DNA of 64,000 bases from Anagrus nilaparvatae (Eukaryota > Arthropoda > Insecta > Hymenoptera > Mymaridae), in the NCBI GenBank assembly GCA_022575985.1, contig JAKSXM010000132.1:17360001-17424000 (forward strand), in the 5' to 3' direction. The first letter of the stretch is position 1; every line of letters begins with the position of its first letter. Of the stretch, positions 45,386-57,438 are shown one piece after another. The translations under genes and the position numbers were made by a program. Under the pieces are notes generated by a model. That model saw nothing but the letters and a program-made list of their open reading frames with translations. It searched no databases and was not told where the DNA came from.

Positions 45386-47146
45386 TTTTTTTATGTATTA
45401 CAAATTATTTTATTAATGTATGTACTCAAGTCATTATTATTATATTAATAAAATTCTTAAATAATATACCTACATGCTGAGTTCAGATACTAATATTTCA
45501 TAAAATTATATAAACATGTTAAATACAAAGAGCAGATATATATATAATATTTCCTTTTATTACAAACAATTATAAAACGGAAATTCAGTACTAAAAAAAA
45601 GATAATTTTGATAAAGCTATGAAATTTTTATTGAACCAGATATTTACTTATATAAGTACTGGAGAATATTTATTGTACAAATTCAGAAAAAGTAAGCATT
45701 TCCTTGCTTATAATTTGTTATTAAAAATATCTTTATTTCATTATATTGACCAATCATATTCAAAGTTAAAAGACATCGTTACGCCGCTCTGGGCAGTCAT
45801 TACGCCGAACATGCTTACCGAGAGTATAACATTGCAGCGCGCGCTAGTAGCTCAGATCTCATCAAAAAGTTTACTACTCCTGATTCAAAATGTCAAAAAA
45901 GAAATATAAAACCAATAATGCTGAGATAAATTAATTATAAATATATCTATTATTTCTGTTTATTAATTTATATCGAGTGATATTCTTACAAATTTATACA
46001 CAAATTGTTAGCAACCTAGATGGTGAACTTTATTCGCTAGGGTATGGAAAGAATCCAATAAAATAAGTGTAATTCCTTTTTCAAAAATAATAATGAAGAT
46101 TAAAAAATCAAACGTCGCTGAGTGGGAGAAAACTCAATTTTTTGATAAGGCGTTTTTATTCTGATAGGTTAATTCTCGTTGAAAATTAAAGAAAATAATT
46201 TAAAGATTGCAGTACATAGAATTTGAAAGTGAATCTTTATAAAATATTTATTATTTGTTCTGATTATTAAATGTTCTTAAAGTAAATGTAAATGCAAATG
46301 TAAATATTATTTATTTGTCCAGAACAAAATATGATGAAAAGTGTTATAAATAGGTATTTTCTCTTTTAAATGTATGTTACGTGCGTATATATTAATAAGC
46401 ATTTTAGGTTTATAATACCTACTGTCGATAATGTAGTTAAATAAATAAATTTCATTACTCATGAGTGATGAATATTTACAAATTTGTCAACAATAAGTAT
46501 TAACACGTGCCTATACAGTGTAAATCATTAATTATAAATAAAAAGTGTATAAATTTTTGAGTATTTATTTATTGGATTTTTTTATTATATACAAAATTTA
46601 AGGATTATAGTTAAATAAGATTTTGATGTTATATAGTTTTCTCTCCAGTTTCTTCGTAAATTGAAAAATAATAATGAATAAATTAATATATGTGAAAAAA
46701 GAAAATTACCTTTCCAAAAAATCCAATAGATCAAAATTCACTATACTATATCCAATTTCTATGCAGTTATCACTAATTTTTGTTAAAAAATAAAAAATTT
46801 AGCAGCTTTGTAAGATGAGCTTACTTTACAATTTTTTTTTAAATGAAAACTTAAATTCTTAGATAAAACTGAGAAAATTTGACTCTGAATGATTATTTAT
46901 TAACCTGGCTCCTCGCTAAACTAGGTTTTCTTGTTACCCTTCTCACGATCCTGTTACACAGTATTCAGAATGATATAAATTTTACTGTATTTTTCTTAAT
47001 ATATAAGGGAAAAAAGTAAGAAATATCTGTAAAATTTCCTATTTTTTAAACATGATATTTTTAGAAAAACTTGTGAAATAGAAAGAGTTTTTTAGAATTA
47101 TAATTTATCCTCGATTTATACCTTATTGTTTTTATTGCAGGATATA
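45386..47146. other. AT-rich spacer, nothing identified
   Basis: No recognisable gene. A frame at 45619-45909 contains a locally GC-richer piece (45778-45870, with GCGCGCGCTAGTAGCTCAG) but no family features. Confidence 0.4.
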
Positions 47147-47640
47147 TAATAACTTAGAATTTGTTGAAGAATATGCAGAAGTTTTGGAAGTGGTTAATTT
47201 GATGGCAGAAAACTCTGCTGCTGATGATGATTACTAAGTTGATTTAAAAGAATATTTAAAAATTAAGAAATACAATATTAGACTGCAAGTGAAAAAAGAA
47301 AAAATTTCATCGACTTCCAGTGTGCAATCTAAATTGAACTCAATGAAAAAAAGGGCCTATGATGAATTCTAGCCTTTCTCGGAGCCTTCTGCTGGCTTTA
47401 ACAAAGATTTTGTTTCCAAAAACCGAAGACTATGGAAAATTCATTAATTAGCTTTGTATATATGCTGGTTGAAAATATTACAGAAAAAAATGTCGTTTCT
47501 AGAGAGAGTTATAATCTCATCCAATGCAAAAAAATTGATACACAATTTATGTCAACTGTATTTGCCGAATTGATGAGAAAAGATAGTGCAAGAGATATTT
47601 TAAAAGCAGCAATAATGATAAAGATTTATAATTTATAAAT
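47147..47640 (+). pseudogene. Unidentified coding-like remnant
   Basis: From an acceptor-like site before 47143 one reads NNLEFVEEYAEVLEVVNLMA followed by ENSAADDDY and a stop. Then come VQSKLNSMKKRAYDEF (about 47323-47370) and, in a shifted frame, a 68-codon stretch 47432-47638 (SFVYMLVENITEKNVVSRES). Codon use looks protein-like, but the frames are interrupted and no family is recognised. It is probably a decayed transposon gene; it ends just before the second LINE copy. Confidence 0.3.
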
Positions 47641-47779
47641 GGTGTCAAACAATATACATAAACGATTGATAAACTTTTTAGTTTTTAAAGAATTTTAAAA
47701 TGTGCATTTAAAAAAGAAAAGTTTACAATATTTCAAATTTAATTTTACACATTATACTAATAAGGATGAATTCACAATG

Positions 47780-49278
47780 GTCTTCTTATGGTTCTTACTT
47801 GAACCAGGCAATGTACGGGGTCAACTACTGGATGAAAGACCATGGTCTAAATCTTGCGACAGCGAAAACTGAGATTGTCCTATTCACCCGTAAACATATT
47901 GAGACCATCATCCCAATATGTACTGGGGAGGATAGGATACAAACGAAGGATAACTTAACGTACTTGGGAGTGCTATTCAACACGAAGCTGACGTTGAAGG
48001 CTCAGATTCTGAGAAGCATGGAGAAGGCTGCCAGGTTCACTGCTGCGTTAAGCAGGCTCATGAGAAACACATGCGGACCTAAGACTGGAAATCGCAGGCT
48101 TCGTATGTCGGTCACCCACTCAATACTCCTGTATGGTGCAGAAGTATGGGCTGGTTGCATAAAAAAGGTCACTTATGCGTCTAAGCTTACAAGCGTCCAG
48201 AGGCAAGGAGCCCTGCGAATCTCCTGTCGCACAGCGTCAGCTCTAGTTATCGCCGGGGTAATCCCTATAGATCTGCTGGCTCTTGAGAGACAGTATATCT
48301 ACCTGAACAAAGAGAAGGAAGGCATTAACCGCGCAAAGGCTACTTCACGCCAGATCAGCCTAAGTGATTGGCAGAAACGATGGACCGACTACTAGCAAAT
48401 GGACCAAGAGATTGATAGGAGAGATATCACCTTAGATAAATAGAGGGCATGGGGACATTAATTATTTTTTGACCCAATTCCTTAGCGGGCATGGACTTTT
48501 TTGCTCCTACCTCTTTTGGATCCAGAAGATGAATAGTGCTGAATGTATATACTGTCCTGACAAAGAAGAAACGTCGGAACACACATTCTTCAAATGCGAT
48601 AGGTGGGCTGCTAAAAAGTTTCAATTAGAAGCTAAAATCGGTCAAATCTCACCTGAGAATGTGGTTAGCCTGATGCTTCGAAATGAAAAAATATGGTCCG
48701 AGAACAGCCAGTATGTGGAGTACATACTCCGCATCAAAAAACCTGAAGTCCAAGGTATAGGCTAATATTGAGACGTACTGCGGTTATCCAGATGACTGCA
48801 GATATACTGCAGATATTGCACTAACATACAATCATTCCTACACTTACTTTTAATACCGCAATCACTCGAAGTTGGTAGGATAATAATTATTTATTTATTT
48901 ATTTATTTATCTATTTATATATTTATTTATTACCTTCTCTTTTTGACGATAATAGGAAATGACTTATATTTCAGCTAACATATATTTTATTGAAGATGAC
49001 AGCACAAAAGACGGAATTTTAATCTAATGGAATGACGGAGTCCTTAACCAAACTGGCGAGTCATTGGACGCAAGTCAAAAGAAGAGTTCACGACTAGAAC
49101 TAAATGGCCTTGAACCTGTCCTGAAGTAATGTGAAAGCGGTTCCGGGATAGGCTCGCACAAGGTGGGAAGGGAGTGGAGTTTTAGTGGGTAAAGGCAAAC
49201 TAAGTCGAGTCCCACATCAGTCTGGATGCTGAACAGTATGCGTAACGCGTTTCTCCACTTCCTACACAAAAAAAAAGT
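47780..49278 (+). mobile_element. R1-like LINE, copy 2: 5'-truncated with complete 3' end
   Basis: It starts inside the reverse transcriptase after the YADD box (VNYWMKDHGLNLATAKTEIV) and continues through LTYLGVLFNTKLTLKAQILR, then LLYGAEVWAGCIKKV, to a stop at 48395. After a shift the C-terminal frame 48469-48765 carries the Cys/His motif typical of R1/TRAS-type elements (CIYCPDKEETSEHTFFKC). The 3' untranslated part holds a TTTA run near 48890-48930 and ends near 49270 in an A tract. Truncation at the 5' end is the usual result of target-primed reverse transcription. It is highly similar to copy 3. Confidence 0.85.
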
Positions 49279-49827
49279 TTTGTATATATGTATACATATT
49301 TTGCAGAAGGAAGCATCAAAAAATTGTGTATTTTTATGCTATTTGAATTATAATTTAACTAAAACAAAATACATAAAAACAAAAATTTTTACTTTTTGGA
49401 TAATTAAGTATTTATTTATTCGAGTTATTACTACGTAATTATTTATACCTAATAATTTACCAGATACACCATTTAGTATAATTCTTAACTTAAATTTTCA
49501 TTAATATTTTTATCGAAATTGAATATTTATTTTTGTAGAAAAGAAAGAAAAATATTTAATAAAATTGAAAATATTCAAGAGGAGAAAAGGTAGGTTAAAT
49601 ATTTCTATTTTAAAAATGTTAAAATATAGGAATTTTTTATTTATTATTTATTTATTAATTAATTATAAAATTATATTTTTTTGACAGCCCTAATCATTTT
49701 TATGTACTCTAATCATGTAAATTTTGCATTTTAGAAATTATAAACAATATAAAATCAGTTATTGCTGGTTTTGTTAATAAAATATTAAATCATTTATAAC
49801 TTATTTTTTGCATTTTGTTTTGTTTAA
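49279..49827. other. AT-rich spacer
   Basis: Nothing identified. The frame at 49226-49438 begins inside the LINE tail and has no features. Confidence 0.5.
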
Positions 49828-50291
49828 AGCCCTTTCTACACCAACTAAAAAGTCGATATTAAATCTGATTTTAAAAACTGAAAACTAAAAAAATTATAAC
49901 TCCATCTACATTAGATTAAAAAATTAATAAGGTTGGTAATGTAGAAAAATAAAAAATAAATAAAAACGTGTTAGTGTAGTCGGCGTTAATATTTATTGTT
50001 GTATTTTAAACTTAAAAATTATTAAATTTATTGTTAAAAAAAAGGAAAATCGGAAAAACTTTCATGAAAATATGTATAAAAGTAAAGTGATAAATTGAAA
50101 AAAATTATTTTTTGTCTTTTTTATTAATTTTTAATATCACATGCTTTTGTAAAATATATTTACTATTTACAGTTGGTAGCCCTATATAGCTAACTTCAAT
50201 CTTATAAAAACAAGTATAAATCTTAAAAATCCCGACTACATTAATAAAATATAGAATTACTTTTCATTATTTAGTTGGTGTAGAAAGGGCT
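49828..50291. mobile_element. PIF/Harbinger-like MITE with TAA target duplication
   Basis: A 464-bp element with perfect 22-bp terminal inverted repeats starting AGCCCTTTCTACACCAACTA, flanked by TAA at 49825-49827 and 50292-50294. TAA/TTA duplications are the hallmark of PIF/Harbinger. The interior is AT-rich and non-coding. A dead Harbinger transposase lies 1.4 kb to the right, but common ancestry is not shown. Confidence 0.85.
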
Positions 50292-50294
50292 TAA

Positions 50295-50633
50295 TTAAAT
50301 TAAATATTAAAAATAAAAAAATCTCATATGAAAGTGTATACATAGCGGCCCTAGCGATCGGATTTTTTCGCCACCGCGAGCAGACATCACGCCAAGATAT
50401 TTTTTTTAATAGTGTTTTTTAATATTGTGTGTTTGTTTGCTGAATTTGCACACGCGTTATTTACTTGGTGAAATTTAATTCATTTATTAAAGTGTTACAA
50501 TTCCTTATAAACCAAGTTTTCTAACAAAAAAAGTGCTGATGAAATAGAGGAACTAGATTTTCTTGGCAATTTTTATTTTGGCCAAACTTAAAAGGGGTAT
50601 AGTTTATATGGGAAAATGACAAAAAAAAAATAT
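50295..50633. other. AT-rich spacer
   Basis: Nothing identified. A less AT-rich patch at 50342-50400 (AGCGGCCCTAGCGATCGG, CACCGCGAGCAGACATCACG) is of unknown nature. Confidence 0.4.
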
Positions 50634-50837
50634 TTTTTTGCCCTCCCGGGCGTAAAACTCGTGTTTAAAGAATTTTCTGAACTCGTTCTACGCCTAGGTG
50701 GGCAAAAAATAGTGTAAGCATCATGGGCGAAATACTTTAGACACGAGCGTGAACACTTATCACTCGTGCCCGGCTTCGCCGAGCACTCGTGTTAGTGCTC
50801 ACGCTAGTGCCGAAACCTTTACGCCCTTGATACTTAA
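50634..50837. repeat. GC-rich 200-bp repeat, copy 2 (inverted relative to 28718-28914)
   Basis: It begins GCCCTCCCGGGCGTAAAACT and ends ACGCCCTTGATACTT. It contains in order CTCGTTCTACGCCTAGG, CATGGGCGAAATACTTTAG, CACGAGCGTGAACA and CCGGCTTCGCCGAGC, all inverted matches to copy 1. It has about seven extra bases relative to copy 1 near CACTCGTGTTAGTGCTC. Confidence 0.85.
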
Positions 50838-51261
50838 AATACTATTCCAATTTTTTGTTTTTTTCTACTGAAAAACTTGTTTTTGGTTACTAATTTTATG
50901 TTCTATAAAAAATCGAGTAAATTATTGTGCAGTTTGTTTATTTATAATGGATAATTTTTTTTTTATTTGCAGAATGTCTGAAGAGGATGTAATGACACCG
51001 TGTTGCTACTGTAAAGAAGATGAAGTCAGTGTAGAAGAATGAAATAAAGATACTAGAATTTCACTAAGTTTGCGTATATAGAATTTATTTTTAATTTGTG
51101 TTTGTCTAAGTTTTAATTTTTTCTAGTTTTTGATTTATATTAGAAATAATAAACAAAGTTTTTATTAAGAAATAATAAATTAAAATTATCAAACATAACT
51201 TTGGAAAAAATTTACTTGTTTATTTTATTTGTAAGCAAAGAAAACAATGCTCAACCAACTG

Positions 51262-51376
51262 AAAACTCTACATAGAGTTGCAAAGAGTTTTGCAATTTTT
51301 TTCTAAAGCAATGTGCAACTCCGTTGCAACTATTTACACTTCCATTGCAATTCTTTGTAAGTCTATGTAGAGTTTT
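51262..51376. repeat. Small inverted-repeat element, 115 bp
   Basis: AAAACTCTACATAGA at the left and CTATGTAGAGTTTT at the right form a hairpin, with further inner pairing between TTGCAAAGAGTTTTGCAA and TTGCAATTCTTTG. It is probably a small MITE. Confidence 0.6.
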
Positions 51377-51584
51377 TTGTTAAAGAAAACACACAGTAGA
51401 CTTCATCATTAATATAAATGTATTTATATAAATTAAGTATTTTACTAATAAAACAATTTAATTTAAAAATATATTGCTTGAAAACTTTATTTTTCACGAA
51501 ACTAAACAATTATTCCTATTTTATTCCTGTTTTTTATATACATCAGTTAATTTTGTCTACAATTTTAAAATTTTAAATAATTTT

Positions 51585-51730
51585 TCGCAAGAATCCGATT
51601 TGATTCCGATACGAATTCGATATATATTTGAATATTTGTCCCATTTCGTATTCTACTCGTACTCTTTTCGGATACAACACGAGTCCGCTTGGATTCGTCT
51701 CGGATACGCCTCGGATTATTTGTGCTTATT
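51585..51730. repeat. Cluster of TCGGATACG/TCCGATACG-type motifs
   Basis: The stretch has recurrent near-copies: AATCCGATTTGATTCCGATA, TTTTCGGATACAACACGAGTC, GTCTCGGATACGCCTCGGAT. A similar CTCGTATCCGATC occurs in both copies of the 258-bp tandem repeat. It may be a short degenerate repeat or the end of the Harbinger element. Confidence 0.4.
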
Positions 51731-52615
51731 GGGTTATCTATTGTTGGACCTTACATAAAAAAAGAAACTTTAATTCGAAATCCAATACCTGAAAAAGCTA
51801 GGCTAGAAGTTACATTACGTTATTTAGCATCAGGGGACCTGCGAAAATCCACATCCTTATGGTTTCCCTTCTGCTGTATGTAAAATAATATCAGAAACTG
51901 TTGAAGTGATTTGTAAATGTTTACAGCTTCTTCTATTTAAAACACCCAGTAAAATTATGTGGAGAAAAATTGCAGACAGATTCCAGAAAAAAATTCAATA
52001 TCCTCACTGCACTGGCTACATTGATGGGAAACTTGTGACAATGGAAGTGAGTTTTTATTTCATGTCACTTTCATCTTTTATATTTTTAATTAATTTCGAA
52101 TCAACAAAATATTTAATGTAGGCTCAAGCTAATAGCGGGTCGATCTTTTATGACTACAAAGGCCATCACAGTATTAATTTAATGGCTGTAGTAAATGCAG
52201 ATTATAAATTTATAATGGTAGATATATAGCCAATAGTAAAATGTAAGAACATTTAGTTAATGCAAGCATGCAAAAACCACAACCAGAATGGTAGTGGAAG
52301 TTACTAAACCAATTATATTGGAACAAATCTTGCCTTATGTACTGCTTGGAAATGAAGCATTTGGTCAGTGAATTCTTCATGAGGCCATTTCCTAGAAGTT
52401 CGATACTTGGTCTAAGAAAAAGGGTATTTAATTATAGAGTGTCAAGGGCAAGGCATACGCTAGAATGTGCGTTTGATATATATTGTGTGCAGTTTGGAGG
52501 ATATTTAGAAAACCGCTCCTCACCAATTTACATAATTCAAAAAACATTGTTAATTGCATTTTTAATATTAAATTTTATCATTTTTTATAATGTTAATGAC
52601 ACGAATATAGAATAA
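51730..52615 (+). pseudogene. PIF/Harbinger transposase pseudogene
   Basis: Pieces in order: IVGPYIKKETLIRNPIP and RLEVTLRYLASGDLRKSTS (the N-terminal helical domain), FPSAVCKIISETVEVICKCL, IMWRKIADRFQKKIQYPHC, and TGYIDGKLVTME with the first catalytic Asp. A 75-base GT-AG intron (52047-52121) joins this to AQANSGSIFYDYKGHHSINL and AVVNADYKFIMVDI, which supplies the second Asp, then a TAG. The C-terminal end (VFNYRVSRARHTLECAFDIY) follows to 52612. Frameshifts and stops make it inactive. The homology to HARBI1-type DDE transposases is clear. Confidence 0.8.
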
Positions 52616-53088
52616 TATTGTATTTAATATCACAAAAAAATAATTTATCTTTTTATTAAAATATTATAAAATTAATTCTACTTAATATTATACATATAAA
52701 ACCTCGTATCCGATCTAGTTATAAATAGACATTAAATTAAATTTGACAATTCTGACTAGTTATTGATTTGCCTAAATAGATAAAAAATATTCGAAGCCCA
52801 GCTGCTACAATTTTTTCTTCGGTAACAAAATTTTATCATTTTTTATAATGTTAATTACACGAATATAGAATAATATTGTATTTAATATCACAAAAAAATA
52901 ATTTATCTTTTTATTAAAATATTATAAAATTAATTCTACTTAATATTATACATATAAAACCTCGTATCCGATCTAGTTATAAATAGACATTAAATTAAAT
53001 TTGACAATTCTGACTAGTTATTGATTTGCCTAAATAGATAAAAAATATTCGAAGCCCAGCTGCTACAATTTTTTCTTCGGTAACAAAA
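52571..53088. repeat. Tandem duplication, two 258-bp units
   Basis: Unit 1 is 52571-52828 and unit 2 is 52829 to about 53088. They appear identical apart from one base (TTAATGACACG in unit 1, TTAATTACACG in unit 2). Unit 1 overlaps the last codons of the Harbinger pseudogene, so the duplicated block is the 3' end of that element plus flank. Near identity in neutral AT-rich DNA points to a very recent event or an assembly artefact. Confidence 0.9.
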
Positions 53089-53264
53089 TTCATAAAACTA
53101 TTATTTACTTTATTAATTCTGAATATTTTTTCTAATATTATACTTATTATGATATATTATACGAATATTAATGTAAGATATTGATTAACTAAAGCAAGTT
53201 TTTTTGTATTTTTTAAAGCATTGACATAAATAAGACGTTTTATAGAAGTAAAAACACATTCGCA

Positions 53265-55290
53265 ACGAACAAGATTGAGGAGAGTAACTGCAGGAGCAGT
53301 TCAAGGATCGGTCCTCGGGCCGGATCTGTGGAACTTCATGTACAATCAGGTAACTAGGCTCCCAATGTCGGCGGATACTTTTACCGTCGGATATGCTCTC
53401 GATCTGGTCCTATTCATCCAGGCAAAAAATGTACAAACTACCGAGGAGAAACTGAACCAGGCAAAGCATGAAGTCAACTACTGGATGGAAGACCACGGAC
53501 TAAATAATCTTTGAAACTGCCCAAGGAACAATAGTGAGGAAAGTAACTGCAGTTGCAGTTTAAGGATCGGTACTTGGACCGGACCAATGGAACATATAAT
53601 ATATTATATGTGATTTCTTTACGTCAAAGGCAAGAAAACAAAATTTACAGTCGTAGAGTTTTAGAATTTGCTAAATTAAAATAAAACTAATAAATGAAAA
53701 TCGCAAAAAATAAGATTTCCAATGCCGGTTGATACTTTTACTGTTGGATATGCAGATGACCTGGTGCCAGTCATCACGATAAAAGATGAAAAAATTGCTG
53801 AGGAGAAATTGAATCAGACAATGCATGGGGTCAATTACTGAATGGAAGACCACGTCCTACAGCTTGCAACGGCGAAGACTGAGATTCACCCGTAATTTTA
53901 TTATTGAGACTATCATCCCAATATGCATTGAGGAGGATAGGATAGAAAAAAAGGATTACTTAAAGTACTTGGGAGTGCTGTTCGACACGAAGCTGACCTT
54001 TAAGGTGAAGATTTTGAGAAGCACGAAGAAGGCTGCTAGACTCACTGCTGCGTTAAGCAAGCTCATGTGAAACACATGCGGGCCTAAGACTGGAAATCGC
54101 AAGTTTCTTATGCCGGTTACCCACCCCATGCTCCTGTATTGTGCAGAGGTATGGGCTGGTTGCATAAAAAAGGTCACTTATGCGTGTAAGCTTACGAGCG
54201 TCTAGAGGCAAGGAGCTCTACGAATCTTCTGTGCCTATCGCACAATGTTCTTGGAGGCAGCTCTAGTTATCGCCGGGGTAATCCTTATAGATCTGCTAGC
54301 TCTTGAGAGACAGTATATCTATCTGAACAAAGAGAGAAAAGGCATTGACCGCACAAAGGCTACTTTGCGCCAGATCAGCCAAAGCGAGTGGCAGAAACGT
54401 TGAACCTGCTACTCGGAGAGCAAATGGACCAAGAGATTAATAGGAGAGATATCACCTTGGATAAATAGAGGGCATGGGGACATTAATTATTTTTTGACCC
54501 AATTCTTAAGCGGACATGGACTATTTTGCTCCTATATCTTTTGGATCCAGAAGATGAATAGCGCTGGATGTATATACTGTCCTGGCAAAGAAGATACGCC
54601 GGAATACACATTCTTCCAATGCGACAGATGGGCTGTTAAAAAGTTTCAATTAGAAACTAACATCGGCCAAATCACACCTAAGAATGTGGTTGGCCTTATG
54701 CTTCGAAATGAAGAAGTATGGTCTGAAATCAGCCAGTATGTGGAGTACATACTCCGCACCAAAAAACCTGAAGTCCAAGGTATAGGTTAATATTGAGACG
54801 TACTGCGGTTATCCAGATGACTGCAGGTATTGCACTAACATATAATCATTTCTGCATTTAATACCGCAATCATTCGAAGATGTTAGGATAATAATTATTT
54901 ATTTATTTATTTATTTATTTATCTATCTATTTATATATTTATTTATTACCTACTCTTTTGAAGATAATAGGAAATGACGTATATTTCAGCTAACATATAT
55001 TTTATTGAAGATGACAGGAAAAAAAGACGGAATTTCAATCAGATAAAACAACGGAGTCCTTTACCAGATTATTGGACGCAAGTCAATAGATGGAATTCAT
55101 GAGTAGAACTAAATGGCCTTGAACCTGTTCTGAAGTAATGTGAAAACGGTCCCGGGATAGGCTCGCATAAGGTAGAAAAAGAGTGGAGTTTTAGTGGGTA
55201 ATGGCAAGATAAGTCGAGTCCCACATAACTGTCAGTCCGGATGCTGAACAGTATGCGTAACACCTTTCTCCACTTCCTACGCAAAAAAAA
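53265..55290 (+). mobile_element. R1-like LINE, copy 3: composite, broken
   Basis: It begins with RRVTAGAVQGSVLGPDLWN and reaches GYALDLVLFIQA, where YALD replaces the catalytic YADD. That frame stops at 53514. A second partial reverse transcriptase start follows (53535-53600, same GPD-W motif). At 53720 another overlapping segment reads VDTFTVGYADDLVPVI, with YADD kept. The rest (YLGVLFDTKLTFKVKILRS, then the Cys/His region CIYCPGKEDTPEYTFFQC at 54494-54790) parallels copy 2. The TTTA run at 54893-54946 and an A-rich end near 55283-55290 also match. At least two LINE fragments were therefore joined here, all inactive. Confidence 0.85.
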
Positions 55291-57438
55291 ATAAAACAAA
55301 ACGGCTAAAAGCCCAAGAGCAGTTTAAATACTGAATATTGTTGAATATGCTATCAAAAACATTTTAATTTCTTGTATAATGGGCCGCGACCCTTCTAATG
55401 TAAAAATATTTTTTGATACAGATCTTTTAAACTAAAACTAATAAAAGGAGCATTTGCTGTCCTGAATTCAGCCTTCACACACGTGGCTACCTACGCTTCG
55501 CTATGCTTTGGATGAAAGATTGTTTGCTGGTTTGCTTGTTGCTGGTGTGAGTGATTAACTTGGAAGTTTCCATGGTTTTAGGACATTGAATCCTCATTAT
55601 TTAAACAGTTCGTAGGCTGCGATTGTTAAATCGTTTTGTGAAATTCTCTGAGCTCATAGGTTTGAAGAGTTGGGCATTGAAATTCCTGACCTAGAGAATT
55701 TACCTGAGCACACACGCACACACACACAAATATGTTCACCGCATTCCCTTTGTCCATTTCACTTATCTCATCTCGACATAACGTTTAATTTTTAAAAAAA
55801 TGAGTTAAATTTCAACGCGAAAAATTTTGGTTTTTTTTTTATTTTGACGGTGTCGGTGGCTCCAAATTGCCCCAACTGAGATCATTTTGAAGGACTTTGG
55901 TAGGCAAAAGAAATTAGAATTTTTACAGGTAGGTGACTTTTGTTATTGCAAAATAATTGAGTTTTTAAAGTTAAAATTAAAATTTTAGTTTTCAGCATTT
56001 TTAAATTTAAGGGTGCCTAAAGTGGGCACTGAAAGAGATTTAAAATCCAATTTTTTAAGACTTTGTAAGTTTTTTGTTTTTAAGACCTATTTTGGTACTA
56101 AGGAACCAGAGATATAAACTTTAAAAGAAAAATGAGAAAAAAAAGGGTAAAAAATAAAAATTAAAATAAAAACGACAAATAACGACAAAAAAGGAGCAGC
56201 TCCTATTTCCTGCCAAATAGATTCTGATTATATTGGGTCTCTAGAATACTTCCCCTTAGTCAGAATATTGCGGCATTTTTGTGAAACCTAAACCCTCTTC
56301 TAGAGATCCGTGTTCTGAAAGTCAGCAGCAAATTGGCTTTCAAAACAGTGGACACTCACCTTGGAAGTAAATAAATGAACAAAAATTGGAAGAGTTTTTC
56401 GGAATATAACTATTTAATGGCTATTAAGCAAGAAAATGAATAAAAATAAACAAAATTTGATATACTTAAAAAAAAATTTTATTTTTATTTTTTCATAATA
56501 TATTAAATATAAATATAACAATCTCTTATGTTGGTAAAAATTTTTTTTTTATAAATATATATAAGGCACAAATTTATATTATAAAAATCCTTATATAAAT
56601 TTTAAATGAATTTAATTTCATATTGATTATTAGAAATATTTATAATTAATAATCAGTCAGTATTATTTATAATATTCACAATAATATAAGATTTAAAAAA
56701 AAAAAACATCATTTTACAAAAATCCAAAAAAAAAATTTCCTTTATAATTTTCTTAATACAATTAGATTAATAGGTAAAAAAAAAATTAAATTAAATACAA
56801 TTACAATACAATACAATACAATACAAAAATTAATTATTATTACTACCACATCTACATATTTTTTTTTCTATCTATTTAATACTATCTACAATTTTTTTTT
56901 TCTTATTCTAATATTGGCCTTTTTGATAATAAAAGAAAATTTTTATATATTTTCTTCTTTTTTTTTGTCATTTGTTAATTATAAATAAAAACAAAAAAAA
57001 CTACAATTCTTTTATTTTTTAATATTTTAATAGACATATCACAGTTTGTGTTGTGTCGAATTTAAATAGTAAAATTGTAGCTAGAATTTTTCTTTTATGA
57101 GTTTAGGAGTATTTTATAATATTGAGTATTATTTTTTAAATTTTTTGATTTATTCTAAAAACTCTTAAAAAATAATTAAAAACAAAATATAATATTTGTT
57201 AAATAAACAATTTTTTTTTAATTTTAATTTTATAAATTGAAAATTACTTTTTTTTGATAGTTAAATAAAATAAAAAACAAATCTGGAGATCACTGGATCA
57301 TTTTAAAAGATTTTTTTCTTTAATAATAAAAGTCTAGCAGAGAATCTATTTCAAGATCTCATATTCATTCGTTTTTATGAAAATTCAAAGTCTTATTCAA
57401 ATAAGAAAAGCGCTAAAACTTGTAAAATTTTAATTCTG
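55291..57438. other. Intergenic DNA and probable 3' untranslated region of ci
   Basis: 55300-56420 is less AT-rich and unidentified, with a short CA run at about 55707-55728. 56450-57438 is extremely AT-rich, with an AATAC pentamer run (about 56797-56826), and probably includes the 3' untranslated region of the minus-strand ci gene. No separate gene is seen. Confidence 0.45.

Noticed and set aside
45619..45909. 96-codon frame
   Set aside because: No family features, no splice or promoter support; probably chance.
56797..56826. AATAC pentamer run and nearby A/T tracts
   Set aside because: An ordinary microsatellite with no sign of function.
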